Part shown: positions 43,367-54,487 of the stretch, piece after piece
Layout: each line of letters begins with the position of its first letter
Position numbering within the stretch: position 1 is the first letter of the stretch
DNA from: an uncultured Chloroflexota bacterium
GTDB lineage: Bacteria > Chloroflexota > Anaerolineae > UBA4142 > SHND01
Direction: 5' to 3'
Length of the DNA: 64,000 nucleotides
Assembly: GCA_937870825.1 (NCBI GenBank)
Contig: CALMZO010000219.1
Location: 1-64,000, forward strand
The notes under the pieces: model-generated
Database searches by the model: none
Told to the model about the DNA's origin: nothing
What the model saw: the letters and a program-made list of their open reading frames with translations, nothing else
Program-made: the position numbers and the translations under genes

Positions 43367-44863
43367 ATGACTCGCGTTCGTTTTGCGCCTTCGCCCACCG
43401 GCGCGCCGCACATTGGAAATTTACGCACCGCGCTGTTTAATTGGCTGTGGGCGCGGCACAACAATGGAAAATTTATTTTGCGCGTCGAAGACACCGACCA
43501 GGCGCGTGAAGTGGACAATGGGCTCGAACTCATCATGGAGTCCTTGCGTTTTCTCGGCATGGATTGGGACGAGGGACCCGACATCGGCGGCACGTACGGA
43601 CCGTACCGTCAATCGGAACGTTTGCACATTTACAAAAAATACGCGGACGAATTGATTGAAAAAGGCGCGGCGTATTATTGCTACTGCACGCCCGAACGAT
43701 TGGAAGAAATGCGCGCAGAGCAAATCGCGCGCGGCGAACCAACACGCTATGACCGCCGTTGTCGTTGGCTCACACCGGAACAACGCGCGGAACGCGAAGC
43801 AAAAAATTTGCCTCGCGTCGTGCGTCTCGCTGTGCCGCTCGAAGGTTCGACGACGCTGCCCGATTTTATTCACGGCGACATTACGATTCCGAACGCAGAT
43901 GTGGACGACCAGGTGTTGATGAAAAGCGACGGCTTTCCGACGTATCATCTGGCGGTTGTGGTGGACGACCACTTGATGGAAATCACACACGTCATGCGCG
44001 GCGATGAATGGATTTCGTCGTTCCCAAAACACATTCTCTTGTACAACGCGTTTGGTTGGACACCGCCGCAATTCGGACACATGCCCGTCGTTCTCGGACC
44101 CGACAAGAAAAAATTGTCGAAACGTCACGGCGCGACGAGCGTGAAACAATTGCTCGACGAGGGCTATATCGTCGAAGCGATTGTAAATTTCATGGCGCTG
44201 CTCGGTTGGGCATACGACGGCGAACGCGAATTGTTTTCGCGCGACGAATTGATTCAAGCGTTCACACTGGCTCACGTGCATTCGTCGCCCGCCGTTTTCG
44301 ACCGCGCGAAATTGGATTGGATGAATGGGCATTACATTCGGGGACTGGAGCAGGGAGACTTTGCGCAACGACTTTTGCCGTTTCTTGCGCGCGCGGGCGT
44401 TTCAGCCGATTTGGAGAGGGTGAAAAAAATCGCGCCGTTGGTGCAAGAACGTTTGAAACGTCTCGACGAAATTGCGCCGCTCGTGGATTTTATTTTTCAA
44501 GACGAGATTTCCTACGACCCAAAACTTTTGCTCGGCAACAAAATGAACGCGGCGGAATCGTTGAACGCTTTGAAAAACGCGGGCGAGGTGTTGGACAATT
44601 TCGTCTCGTTCGACGACGAACACGCGCTGGAGCAAGAACTGCGCGCAGTGTCGGAAAAACTCGGTTTGAAACCCGCGCAATTTTTTGGAATTTCGCGCGT
44701 CGCCGTCACAGGCAAAACAGTGACACCACCGCTCGTGGGGACGATGAAGGTGATGGGGAAAGAAAAGGTAATGGAGAGGGTGGAGAGGGCGTTAAAGTTG
44801 TTGGAGGAGATGGCAGTTGAAACGGCTGCAACAACTACACAAAATCGCCCTACGGCGATTTAA
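43367..44863 (+). CDS. gltX: Glutamate--tRNA ligase
   Basis: 498 residues. Class I aminoacyl-tRNA synthetase that charges tRNA-Glu in the cytoplasm. RFAPSPTGAPHIGNLRTALFNWL carries the HIGH-type site, KKLSKRHG at about residue 247 is the KMSKS-type loop, and YRQSERLHIYKKYADELIEKGAAYYCYCTPERLEEMR is the glutamyl-type acceptor-binding insert. Length matches the family. ATG 43367 is the canonical start. A glutaminyl-tRNA synthetase is encoded 0.5 kb downstream. Confidence 0.97.
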   Translation: MTRVRFAPSPTGAPHIGNLRTALFNWLWARHNNGKFILRVEDTDQAREVDNGLELIMESLRFLGMDWDEGPDIGGTYGPYRQSERLHIYKKYADELIEKGAAYYCYCTPERLEEMRAEQIARGEPTRYDRRCRWLTPEQRAEREAKNLPRVVRLAVPLEGSTTLPDFIHGDITIPNADVDDQVLMKSDGFPTYHLAVVVDDHLMEITHVMRGDEWISSFPKHILLYNAFGWTPPQFGHMPVVLGPDKKKLSKRHGATSVKQLLDEGYIVEAIVNFMALLGWAYDGERELFSRDELIQAFTLAHVHSSPAVFDRAKLDWMNGHYIRGLEQGDFAQRLLPFLARAGVSADLERVKKIAPLVQERLKRLDEIAPLVDFIFQDEISYDPKLLLGNKMNAAESLNALKNAGEVLDNFVSFDDEHALEQELRAVSEKLGLKPAQFFGISRVAVTGKTVTPPLVGTMKVMGKEKVMERVERALKLLEEMAVETAATTTQNRPTAI

Positions 44864-44871
44864 AAACTCTC

Positions 44872-44889
44872 AACGTGCGAAGGCACGTT
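44872..44889 (+). terminator. Short hairpin after gltX
   Basis: AACGTGC, a GAAG loop and GCACGTT, followed by TCG; just before it AAATCGCC/GGCGATTT spans the gltX stop. Either stem could slow transcription, but the T-runs are short. Confidence 0.4.
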
Positions 44890-44936
44890 TCGTGATGTTA
44901 TTGCCGCGAATTCTATTCGCTCGAACGTGATGAGTT

Positions 44937-45146
44937 ATGATTGTTAATGTCCAATTCAACGATGACGCAATGATGGTGCGTCTATCCGACGGACGCGTAA
45001 TTTCCGTACCGTTGGAATGGTTTCCGCGTCTACGCGATGCGACGCCTGCACAGCGTAACAATTGGCGATTCATTGCTAAAGGAATTGGGATGCATTGGGA
45101 AGAGATGGATGAGGATATTGCGGTCTCTACATTATTACGGATGTGA
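44937..45146 (+). CDS. DUF2442 small protein, second type
   Basis: 69 residues: VNVQFNDDAMMVRLSDGRVISVPLEWFPRLRDATPAQRNNWRFIAKGIGMHWEEMDEDIAVSTLL, the compact DUF2442 form. Small cytoplasmic protein; no DUF4160 partner is present here. Instead a HicB-like protein follows after 15 bases. The ribosome site (GATGAG) is weak. It sits between gltX and glnS in the same direction. Function unknown; a toxin-antitoxin-like or translation-linked role is inference. Confidence 0.85.
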   Translation: MIVNVQFNDDAMMVRLSDGRVISVPLEWFPRLRDATPAQRNNWRFIAKGIGMHWEEMDEDIAVSTLLRM

Positions 45147-45161
45147 AAGGGAGTAGCGCAA

Positions 45162-45352
45162 ATGCGCCAAATCAAAATTATTGTCGAAAAACATTTCGAC
45201 GGTTATGTTGCATATCCCATCGGACTCAAAGGCGTCGTCGTTGGTGAAGGCGACACTTTTGAGGAAGCTATGGCAGACGTAAAATCCGCGATTCAATTTC
45301 ATATTGAAACGTTTGGTGATGATGTTATAAAAATTAAGAGAACAGAAAAAAT

Positions 45353-45356
<4 letters not shown>
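45162..45356 (+). CDS. HicB-like small antitoxin-type protein
   Basis: 64 residues: [50 protein letters not shown], the partial RNase-H fold of HicB antitoxins without a C-terminal DNA-binding domain. No HicA toxin is adjacent; DUF2442 is upstream in that position. AAGGGAG precedes the ATG. The stop TGA (45354-45356) overlaps the glnS ATG (45353), so glnS translation probably depends on ribosomes finishing this gene. Confidence 0.85.
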
Positions 45357-47017
<1,661 letters not shown>

Positions 47018-47020
47018 ATA

Positions 47021-47060
47021 TTTCAAACCCGTCCTGAATAGGACGGGTTTGAAATTTTTA
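47021..47060 (+). terminator. Terminator after glnS
   Basis: TTTCAAACCCGTCC and GGACGGGTTTGAAA pair exactly around a six-base loop, followed by TTTTTAT. Confidence 0.9.
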
Positions 47061-47118
47061 TAACGATGCACCCCATTTTCATTTCGTATCTTTTTCAGTA
47101 TCATGCGCTCATCCTGTT

Positions 47119-47150
47119 CCCTCTCCTCAGAGGAGAGGGTTAGGGTGAGG
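47119..47150 (+). repeat. CCCTCTCCTC palindromic dispersed-type repeat
   Basis: CCCTCTCCTC (47119-47128) and GAGGAGAGGG (47130-47139) pair around one base, followed by TTAGGGTGAGG. Elements of this shape are scattered in many bacterial genomes. Here its GGTGAGG end lies just before the lactate dehydrogenase ATG and may act as its ribosome site. Confidence 0.55.
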
Positions 47151-47158
47151 TGGGAATT

Positions 47159-48103
47159 ATGAAAATCGGCATCGTCGGCAGCGGCTTTGTGGGCGCGACG
47201 GCGGCGTACGCGCTCGTGATGCGCGGCGTCGGACGCGAAATTGTTTTGGTGGACGCGAACAAGCAGCGCGCGGCAGCAGAAGCGGATGACATCGCGCACG
47301 CGGTTCCCTTTGCCAACGCGCTTCAAGTGCATGATGGCGAGTACGCGGATTTGAAAAATGCGCGCGTCGTCATTCTCGCGGCTGGCTCCAATCAAAAGCC
47401 CGGCGAAACGCGTTTGCAATTGTTGGAACGCAACGCAAAAATTTTTGGCGAAATCATTCCGCAGGTGTTGGAACATGCGCCGGATGCGCGCATCGTCGTC
47501 GCGACAAATCCGGTGGACGTGATGACGCATCTTGCCGCGCAGTTCGCGCACAAGCGCGGTGTGCCACATTCGCGCGTGATTGGTTCCGGCACCACGCTCG
47601 ACACCGCGCGGTTTCGTCTCTTGCTCGCGCGGCATGTTGGGATTGACAGCGCGCATGTTCACGCGTACGTATTGGGGGAACATGGCGACTCGGAAGTTTT
47701 AACGTGGAGTGCTGCCACCGTCGCGAATTTTTCGCTCGAACAGTTTTGCGAATCGCGCGGCATTCCGTTGAACGACGAAATTCGCGCGGACATTGACACG
47801 CGTGTGCGCCGCGCGGCGTACCACATTATCAACGGCAAAGGCGCGACGTATTACGGAATCGGCAGCGCGTTGGCGCGCATCACGCAGGCGATTCTCAATG
47901 ACCAGCGCGCCATTCTCACCGTTTCGTCGCGTCACGAAAATGTGGCGGGTGTTCAAGATGTGACGTTATCGTTGCCCCAGCTCGTCGGCGGTGATGGAAT
48001 TCTCGATACGTACATGCCGCCGTTGAACGAAAGCGAAATTGGCGCGCTGCAAGCCAGCGCCCAAGTGATTCGTAACGCGATTGATGGATTGAATTTATCG
48101 TAG
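47159..48103 (+). CDS. ldh: L-lactate dehydrogenase
   Basis: 314 residues. NAD-dependent interconversion of lactate and pyruvate. Rossmann [32 protein letters not shown] with Gln at the substrate-specificity position (lactate rather than malate, which would have Arg), [12 protein letters not shown] and the catalytic His in LGEHGDSEV. Length is typical. ATG 47159 gives the standard MKIGIVG start. The aldo/keto reductase gene follows 53 bases downstream. Confidence 0.93.
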   Translation: MKIGIVGSGFVGATAAYALVMRGVGREIVLVDANKQRAAAEADDIAHAVPFANALQVHDGEYADLKNARVVILAAGSNQKPGETRLQLLERNAKIFGEIIPQVLEHAPDARIVVATNPVDVMTHLAAQFAHKRGVPHSRVIGSGTTLDTARFRLLLARHVGIDSAHVHAYVLGEHGDSEVLTWSAATVANFSLEQFCESRGIPLNDEIRADIDTRVRRAAYHIINGKGATYYGIGSALARITQAILNDQRAILTVSSRHENVAGVQDVTLSLPQLVGGDGILDTYMPPLNESEIGALQASAQVIRNAIDGLNLS

Positions 48104-48156
48104 GGGCGAACCTGTGTGTTTGCCCGCTGTGTGTTCGTCCGCAGAAAAATTTTTTC

Positions 48157-49119
48157 ATGGAACAAATCGAATTGGGGAAAAGCGGCGTACGCGTTTCGCG
48201 GCTCGGCATCGGCACATGGGCATGGGGCGATGGTTTGTATTGGGGTTATGGCAGAGGATACGGCGCAGCGGATTTGCATCAAGCGTTCGACGAAACGGTG
48301 CGCGCGGGAATAAATTTTTTCGACACGGCAGAAGTGTACGGCATGGGCAAGTCTGAAACATTTTTGGGCGAATTTTTGCGCGCCGCCGAAAACGCGCAAA
48401 ATGCGCCTATTCGTGACGGCGCGCATATTGCGACGAAATTTTTTCCACTCCCCTGGCGTTTGACGCGCGGTCAAGTCGTGCGCGCATTACGCGGCAGTTT
48501 AAAACGGCTGGGGTTGCAGCGCGTGGATTTGTATCAAATTCATTGGCACACACCGCTGGTTTCTATCGAGACCTTGATGGATGGACTCGCGGAAGCCGTC
48601 GAAAAAAATCTCGCGCGCGCCGTCGGCGTTTCCAATTACAACGCGGACCAAGTGCGCCGCGCGCACAAACGGCTCGCGCAACACAACATTCCCCTCGCGT
48701 CGAATCAAATCGAGTACAATCTGCTCCAGCGCGATCCCGATTTCAACGGCGTCATGGAGACGTGTCGCGAATTGAATGTGACGGTGATTGCGTACAGCCC
48801 ACTCAAGTACGGAGTACTCACCGGCAAATATTCGCCGGCGAATCCATTGCCCGGCGCGCGCGGCGGACAATTCAGTACTGCGTATCTCGCTCACGTTCAA
48901 CCCTTGCTCGTCGAATTGAAACGCATGGCGGAAAAATATGACAAGAGCATTCCCCAAGTTGCCATCAATTGGGTGATGCAGCGCGGGGCGTTGGCAATTC
49001 CCGGCGCGAAAAATTTGCAACAGGCGCGCGAAAACGCGGGCGCAAGCGGTTGGAATTTATCGCGTGAGGATGTGGAATTTTTGAATGAGTTGACTGTGCG
49101 GGTTCGGACGACTCGCTGA
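48157..49119 (+). CDS. Aldo/keto reductase
   Basis: 320 residues, (alpha/beta)8 barrel. Catalytic Asp and Tyr in FFDTAEVYG, Lys in HIATKFF and His in YQIHWH follow the AKR tetrad order; SNYNADQVRRAHKRL and the C-terminal AIPGAKNLQQARENAGASGW fit the NADPH-binding end. The substrate is unknown (carbonyl compound). No ribosome site before the ATG; the preceding 50 bases contain two GGCGAAC/GTTCG-type short repeats. Confidence 0.92.
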   Translation: MEQIELGKSGVRVSRLGIGTWAWGDGLYWGYGRGYGAADLHQAFDETVRAGINFFDTAEVYGMGKSETFLGEFLRAAENAQNAPIRDGAHIATKFFPLPWRLTRGQVVRALRGSLKRLGLQRVDLYQIHWHTPLVSIETLMDGLAEAVEKNLARAVGVSNYNADQVRRAHKRLAQHNIPLASNQIEYNLLQRDPDFNGVMETCRELNVTVIAYSPLKYGVLTGKYSPANPLPGARGGQFSTAYLAHVQPLLVELKRMAEKYDKSIPQVAINWVMQRGALAIPGAKNLQQARENAGASGWNLSREDVEFLNELTVRVRTTR

Positions 49120-49161
49120 CAAGAACGGATACGCGTCCCTGAAATGCTGTGGCGAATGACC

Positions 49162-49191
49162 TTGCAAATTGCAAAAAGGATATGCGATACT
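49162..49191 (+). promoter_or_regulatory. Candidate promoter of the flavoprotein gene
   Basis: TTGCAA at 49162-49167, an 18-base spacer, and GATACT at 49186-49191, about 27 bases before ATG 49218. Each box matches four of six consensus positions. Confidence 0.4.
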
Positions 49192-49217
49192 TGATACGGG
49201 AGGCATAGGTATCCACA

Positions 49218-50549
49218 ATGGCGCTCGAAAACTTGTACGTTGCCGTAATTGGCGCAGGACCGGCGGGGTTGTATGGCGCGCAAACGTTGGCGAAATTGGG
49301 CGCGCGCGTTGTCATTTTGAATCGGGACATCAAGCCCGGCGGGCTTGCCGAGTACGGAATTTATCCTGACAAGTACAAAATGAAGGACGGACTGCGCGCG
49401 CAATTTGAAAAAATTCTCGCGTCGCCGCAAATCAAATATCTCGGCAACGTTACGATTGGCAAGAACGGCGCGTTGACGATTCCCGAATTGTTTGATTTGG
49501 GTTTTGATGCCGTATTGGTGACGGTGGGCGCACAAGGCACAAAATGGCTCGGCTTGCCCGGGGAACATTTGCGCGGCGTGTATCACGCCAAAGATTTGGT
49601 GTATCACTATAACAAATTGCCGCCGTTCAGCAGCAAGCAATTTGAAATTGGGCAACATGTTGTCGTCGTCGGCGTCGGCAATGTGATGATGGACATGGCG
49701 CATTGGCTCGTGCGCGAATTAAAAGTGGATACCGTCACTGCGGTGGCGCGGCGCGGACCCGCCGAAGTGAAATTTGATAAAAAGGAATTCGAAATTGTCG
49801 GCGCGAATGTAGATGTCAACGCGTTGGATTTTGAAATTGCGCGTTGTGAACCCTTTATGCGCGCGGTGGGCCAAGACCCCGCGCAGGCGCGCGCCGAAAT
49901 TCTCGCGGGCTTGCCGCGCGCCCTGACGCCGATTTCGAATACGCGCTTTTTGTTTCGCTTTCTTGCCTCCCCGCGCGAAATTTGTGGCAACGCGGCAGGA
50001 CATGCGAACGGGCTGGAAATTGAAAACAACGAATTGACGCGCGCGAACGGCGACCTCAAAGCAAAGGGCTTGGGGACCTTTGACGAAATTCCATGCGACA
50101 CGATAATTTTTGCGATTGGCGATGCGGTGGATGAACAATTCGGCTTGCCACTTGCGCGCGGCGCGTTCGCGGTGAATCCCGCGCCGCGTTTCCCGATTGA
50201 CGGAATTTCGTATGAAGCATTTGACCCGCAGACGCAAACGCCGCTCGAAGGAATTTTTCTCGCGGGCTGGGCGCGTCAGGCAAGCACGGGACTCGTCGGC
50301 GTCGCGCGCAAGGACGGCACGAACGGCGCGACGGCAGTGAGTGAATTTCTCCAAACACTGCCGCAGCCGCGCAAATTTCACCCTGATGCGCTGCGCGAAA
50401 CGTTGCACACGCGCGGCATCACGCCCGTCACGAACGCCGACGTGAAAAAATTGGAAAATGCCGAAGACGCGGAAGCGAAAGCGCGCGGCTTGCCTGAATT
50501 CAAATACGCGACGAACGAGGACATGTTGGCAGTAATCAGAGGACAGTAA
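49218..50549 (+). CDS. FAD-dependent ferredoxin-NADP reductase-like protein (FprA/glutamate synthase small-subunit type)
   Basis: 443 residues. FAD-binding VIGAGPAGLYGAQTLAKLGARVVI, NADP-binding VVVGVGNVMMDMAHWLVRELKVDTV, and the C-terminal GWARQASTGLVGVARKDGTNGATAVSEFL loop typical of adrenodoxin-reductase/FprA proteins. It should pass electrons between NADPH and a ferredoxin or partner subunit. The C-terminal 50 residues are a helical extension. It closes the metabolic block before the glycan cluster. Confidence 0.88.
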   Translation: MALENLYVAVIGAGPAGLYGAQTLAKLGARVVILNRDIKPGGLAEYGIYPDKYKMKDGLRAQFEKILASPQIKYLGNVTIGKNGALTIPELFDLGFDAVLVTVGAQGTKWLGLPGEHLRGVYHAKDLVYHYNKLPPFSSKQFEIGQHVVVVGVGNVMMDMAHWLVRELKVDTVTAVARRGPAEVKFDKKEFEIVGANVDVNALDFEIARCEPFMRAVGQDPAQARAEILAGLPRALTPISNTRFLFRFLASPREICGNAAGHANGLEIENNELTRANGDLKAKGLGTFDEIPCDTIIFAIGDAVDEQFGLPLARGAFAVNPAPRFPIDGISYEAFDPQTQTPLEGIFLAGWARQASTGLVGVARKDGTNGATAVSEFLQTLPQPRKFHPDALRETLHTRGITPVTNADVKKLENAEDAEAKARGLPEFKYATNEDMLAVIRGQ

Positions 50550-50623
50550 TCGGTAATCGGTTACTGCCCTCTGAATACTGAATACTGATTAGCAACTCTT
50601 TTCGCGTTTCCCCCCTTGTCGTT

Positions 50624-50629
50624 TATACT
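50624..50629 (+). promoter_or_regulatory. -10 box of the glycan cluster, leaderless geometry
   Basis: TATACT lies eight bases before ATG 50638, with no ribosome site between. Transcription would begin at or just before the start codon. No good -35 is seen at 17 bases. Confidence 0.4.
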
Positions 50630-50637
50630 CTTTCTCG

Positions 50638-51798
50638 ATGCGCGTTGGCATTGACCTTTCGCCGCTGTTTTATGGCTTGAATCGCACGCGCGGGATTGGC
50701 ACGTATGCGGAAAATCTCGCGGCGGCGTTGGCGGCGACGGACACGACAAACGAGTATGTGCTGTTGACGACGCGCGGCACACATTCCTACTCCCTCCCGT
50801 TTTCTCTTCCCAAAAATTTTTCCACCGTGCCGCTCCCCGCGCCCTCACTCGGACGCGCGACGCCACTCGTTTCGCATCAAATTGTTTTGCCCTTGTTCCT
50901 TCGCCGCTTGAATGTGGATGTGCTGCATCTGCTTCAAGCGCCGTACAATCCATCACTGCCCGCCGTTCCGTTGTGGCAGCGCGTGCCGACGATTGTGACC
51001 GTGTTTGACCTCATGCCGCTGCGCATGGGCAAGCAACTTCTCAAGCATGAGCGCTATCGGCGCTTTTTCGATTTTCAATTAAACGCGTGCCGCCGCGCCG
51101 CGCACCTCATTACCGCCACAGAATACACGGCGCGCGAGTTGGTTCATTTCCGCATCGCGTCGCGTGACAAAATTTCTATCGTGCCGCTCGCTGCGCCTCC
51201 GTTAGAGGAAAAGGATGAGCTCTCGAATGATGTGCGCCAATTGATTCAGGGCGCGCCATTTTTTTTACACGTTGGCGGCGATGAACCGCAAAAAAATCAA
51301 GAAACGGTGTTGCGCGCGTTCGGGTTGTGCTGCCGCAACCCCGCGTTCAAACATCAGCTCGTTCTGGTGGGACAGCATCATTTGAGCGACGCGCCCGCGC
51401 TCGATGTGACGACGCGCGCCGCTTTACGCATTTGCCGTTTGAGCGAGGTAACACGCGCAGAAATGGACGCGTTGTACGAACACTGCGCCGCGCTCGTTTT
51501 TCCATCGTCCTACGAAGGATTTGGCTTGCCTTTGTTGGAAGCGATGCGCGCCGCCGCGCCGGTGATAACTTCGAACGCGTCGTGTTTGCCCGAAGTCGCG
51601 GGCGAAGCGGCTCTGTATGTCGAACCGCGCGACGCGAACGCGTTGGCGAATGCGATGCGCCGCGTGTTGGAGGATGAGCGTTTGCGAATCAAATTGAGCG
51701 AAGCGGGCGAACGCCGCGCGCACGAATTTTCATGGACGCGCACGGCGCATCTGACGCGCGCGGTGTACGAACGCGTCGCACGCGATTGGCGTAATTGA
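50638..51798 (+). CDS. GT4 glycosyltransferase 1 of the glycan cluster
   Basis: 386 residues, GT-B fold. N-terminal acceptor domain (GIDLSPLFYGLNRTRGIGTYAENLAAAL), C-terminal donor domain with FLHVGGDEPQKNQETVLRAF and the retaining-GT4 block LVFPSSYEGFGLPLLEAMRAAAPVITSNASCLPEVAGEAALYVEP containing the EX7E motif. It transfers a hexose from a nucleotide sugar during polysaccharide assembly at the inner face of the membrane. It opens the cluster. Confidence 0.92.
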   Translation: MRVGIDLSPLFYGLNRTRGIGTYAENLAAALAATDTTNEYVLLTTRGTHSYSLPFSLPKNFSTVPLPAPSLGRATPLVSHQIVLPLFLRRLNVDVLHLLQAPYNPSLPAVPLWQRVPTIVTVFDLMPLRMGKQLLKHERYRRFFDFQLNACRRAAHLITATEYTARELVHFRIASRDKISIVPLAAPPLEEKDELSNDVRQLIQGAPFFLHVGGDEPQKNQETVLRAFGLCCRNPAFKHQLVLVGQHHLSDAPALDVTTRAALRICRLSEVTRAEMDALYEHCAALVFPSSYEGFGLPLLEAMRAAAPVITSNASCLPEVAGEAALYVEPRDANALANAMRRVLEDERLRIKLSEAGERRAHEFSWTRTAHLTRAVYERVARDWRN

Positions 51799-51896
51799 TG
51801 GGGAGATTCCGAGTCGCGGCGGGGCATGCAAAGGTTATACAAAATCATTACCATTCGATAACTTGTTGATGTTAGACTTGCCGGGGTGCAAATTCG

Positions 51897-53066
51897 GTGA
51901 AAACTCGTGTCAAATTAGACTCTTGTACACGCCATGCGTCGCGGCAACCGGAACGCGAGACCGTGCCGCGCATCATGTGGGACATGACGTTTGCGTACAA
52001 TAGCATGACCGGCACGCGCGTCTTGGCGCGGCAATTGACCACTGCGCTGCGAAAGCTGGATGTGTACGAAATTGTCGAGGTGACAGCGCGCGCGGGAGGT
52101 GATGCGCAGAAGACAAATCGGGCGAACGGCATCGGCAATGTGTGGTGGCTTGGACGTGAATTGTCTCGTGTCCTCGAGACCGAACATGCGGCACTGCTTC
52201 ACGTCGCCGCGTATGTGGGTCCGCGCCGCGCGCCCTGTCCCAGCATCGCCAATATTTTTGACACCACATACTTGACGTATCCAAACGATTTCGATTGGAA
52301 ATGGCGCGCGTACGCGCAAGTTTTTATTCCGAATACGATTCGGCGCGCGTCCGCGGTGCTTACGCTTTCGGAACACGCGAAAAGCGAAATCGCGCGTCAT
52401 TACAAACTCTTGCCCGAACAAGTGAACGTGGTTTATCCAGGCGTGAGCGGTGTATTCCGTCGCACGGCGGACGCCGAAACCATCAACGCAGCACGAGAAA
52501 AATTTGATTTGCCGGAAAATTATTTGATATTTGTCGGCGCACAGATGCCGCGCAAAAATATCCCCGCGCTGATTCAAGCTCTCGGCAAGTTGGGCGAGGA
52601 CCCGGTAAATCTCACCTTGGTCCTGGTTGGTCCGCGCGAACGCGGTTCGTCGGAGATTCAACGCGTGATTTCGGAATTGGGGCTGCGCGCGCGCGTGCGC
52701 GAGTTGGGATTTGTAGCGGATGCCGATTTGGCAGTTCTCTATCAGGGCGCGCGCGCGTTCGTGTACGCGTCAAAACTTGAAGGATTTGGAATGCCGCCCG
52801 TCGAAGCGATGGCGTGCGGCACGCCTGTTGTGTGCGCGCCGAATCCGCCGATGCCCGAAGTGTTGGGCGACGCCGCGTATTTCACGCAAAACGATTCGCC
52901 CGAAGCATTGGCAGAGGGAATTACGCGCGTGTTGAAGGATGAGGCGTTGGCGCAAACACTGCGCGCGCGCGGCATCGCACGCGCGCAAATGTACACATGG
53001 GAAAACGCGGCGCGCAAAACATTGGCAGTCTATCAGCAGGTGTTGGAAACGCGGCGCGCAAAATGA
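51897..53066 (+). CDS. GT4 glycosyltransferase 2 of the glycan cluster
   Basis: 389 residues, same fold as its neighbour: MWDMTFAYNSMTGTRVLARQLTTAL, FVGAQMPRKNIPALIQALGKL, and FVYASKLEGFGMPPVEAMACGTPVVCAPNPPMPEVLGDAAYF carrying EX7E. The first codon of the frame is GTG 51897; ATG 51975 or GTG 51963 would give the more typical N-terminus and remain open. Its stop overlaps the next gene by four bases. Confidence 0.9.
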   Translation: MKTRVKLDSCTRHASRQPERETVPRIMWDMTFAYNSMTGTRVLARQLTTALRKLDVYEIVEVTARAGGDAQKTNRANGIGNVWWLGRELSRVLETEHAALLHVAAYVGPRRAPCPSIANIFDTTYLTYPNDFDWKWRAYAQVFIPNTIRRASAVLTLSEHAKSEIARHYKLLPEQVNVVYPGVSGVFRRTADAETINAAREKFDLPENYLIFVGAQMPRKNIPALIQALGKLGEDPVNLTLVLVGPRERGSSEIQRVISELGLRARVRELGFVADADLAVLYQGARAFVYASKLEGFGMPPVEAMACGTPVVCAPNPPMPEVLGDAAYFTQNDSPEALAEGITRVLKDEALAQTLRARGIARAQMYTWENAARKTLAVYQQVLETRRAK

Positions 53067-54487
53067 TTGTAGGCATCTTTCAATCGTTGCGGCGTGATGT
53101 ACAACAGACAGGGGCGGCGGGCATCGCGCTGCTCTTCTTGTTTGTCGGCGTGGTCACGAATCGCTATCGCTATGAAGCGATTCCGTTTCGTCCGCACAAT
53201 GAACATTTTGCAATTTTGTTCGCGCTGGGAATTTTGGCGTGGCTGGTGTGGCAAAAACGCGCGCGGATTGTGTTTCTTTGGACGGACGCGTTGTTGATTG
53301 CGTATTTGGGCGTCGCACTGGTTTCTGCATTTTTGTTTCCGCCGGATGCGCGCGACAGTGTGTCGTATTGGGCGCGGATGGTGCTGGCGGTGGTGGTTTA
53401 TTTTGCCGCGCGCGCGTTGATGACTGGAACTGCGCGCGCTATCGCCTTTCGTTTTGTTTTGAAAATGTTGTTGGTGTTTGGCGTGTTGGAAGCGTTGTAT
53501 GGAATTGCGAGTTGGTTCTTGTATCCGTTCGGCATCAATTTGGGCGTGGACGAGTATCCGTTGGGGGTTCGCGGACCGGGCGGAATTTTGTGTAATTTTT
53601 CTTTGACAATGTACGGCACGTTGTGGGAACCGAATGTGTTTGGCAGTACGTTGATGGTGGTGATTTTGGTCGGCGCAGTTTTGTTTGTCTCGAATGAGTT
53701 TGCTTCATGGCGGCGCGCGTTGGGCATCGCGCTCGCGGTCATGTTGGGCGCGTTGGCGTTGAATGCCAGTCGCGGCGCATTTCTCGCGTTGTTGTTTGGC
53801 TTGGCGTTCATTGTTTTGTTTGCGCGCGGGATGAACTTGACGCAAAAATTGAAATGGGCGGGCGCGGCGGGGCTTTTGATTCTCGCCGTCTATGTCCCGA
53901 GTCAAGAAATTTCACGCGGGTTGATGAACATGCCGGGCGCGCCGGGACTCGCGCAGCGCGCGCCGTGCGCGGAATGGATGGCGAAAGGAATGCCGCGCGG
54001 CACACAGACGGGCGACCCGGAGTTTGACCCTTCGACGGGACCCGAAAGCGATTTGAATGTGGCGAAGCGTCTTTTGGAAGGACAGACACTCACGTCGCGT
54101 TGGGTTTCGTACAAGAACGCGTGGGATGATTTTTTGCAAAAACCGCTTTTGGGTAACGGACCAAATTCGTTCGGACAAAAATATACGACGACCGCGCGCA
54201 CAGAGGGCTGGATTAGCAATTTGATTTTGATGGCGCTGCACGATACGGGCATCGTCGGCACAACGTTGCTGCTCGCGTGGTTTGGCGTGTTCGTATACAA
54301 GATATTTCGCGCGTGGCATCACGCGGCAGTGTCATCACAACGCACGCTCGTTTTTGCATTGGGCATCGGACTCGTTTGTTTGTTCGTCGCGTATCAAGTG
54401 ACGACCATGTTATGGTTCGGTTTCATGTGGTTTTTGTTGGCGGCGTTGGAACAAGGCGCGGTTAGTTTGAAACAAGAAGCGAAATGA
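53063..54487 (+). CDS. O-antigen ligase/polymerase-like membrane protein (Wzy/WaaL type)
   Basis: 474 residues with about ten hydrophobic helices and a large extracytoplasmic loop (about 315-385) near the C-terminus, the layout of the O-antigen ligase superfamily. LNASRGAFLALLFGLAFIVLF and KPLLGNGPNSFGQKY contain conserved Arg and Gly-Asn-Gly positions typical of the group. It would polymerise or ligate lipid-linked glycan outside the membrane. ATG 53063 overlaps the previous stop (ATGA); the longer frame from 52997 lies in the upstream gene. Confidence 0.87.
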   Translation: MIVGIFQSLRRDVQQTGAAGIALLFLFVGVVTNRYRYEAIPFRPHNEHFAILFALGILAWLVWQKRARIVFLWTDALLIAYLGVALVSAFLFPPDARDSVSYWARMVLAVVVYFAARALMTGTARAIAFRFVLKMLLVFGVLEALYGIASWFLYPFGINLGVDEYPLGVRGPGGILCNFSLTMYGTLWEPNVFGSTLMVVILVGAVLFVSNEFASWRRALGIALAVMLGALALNASRGAFLALLFGLAFIVLFARGMNLTQKLKWAGAAGLLILAVYVPSQEISRGLMNMPGAPGLAQRAPCAEWMAKGMPRGTQTGDPEFDPSTGPESDLNVAKRLLEGQTLTSRWVSYKNAWDDFLQKPLLGNGPNSFGQKYTTTARTEGWISNLILMALHDTGIVGTTLLLAWFGVFVYKIFRAWHHAAVSSQRTLVFALGIGLVCLFVAYQVTTMLWFGFMWFLLAALEQGAVSLKQEAK

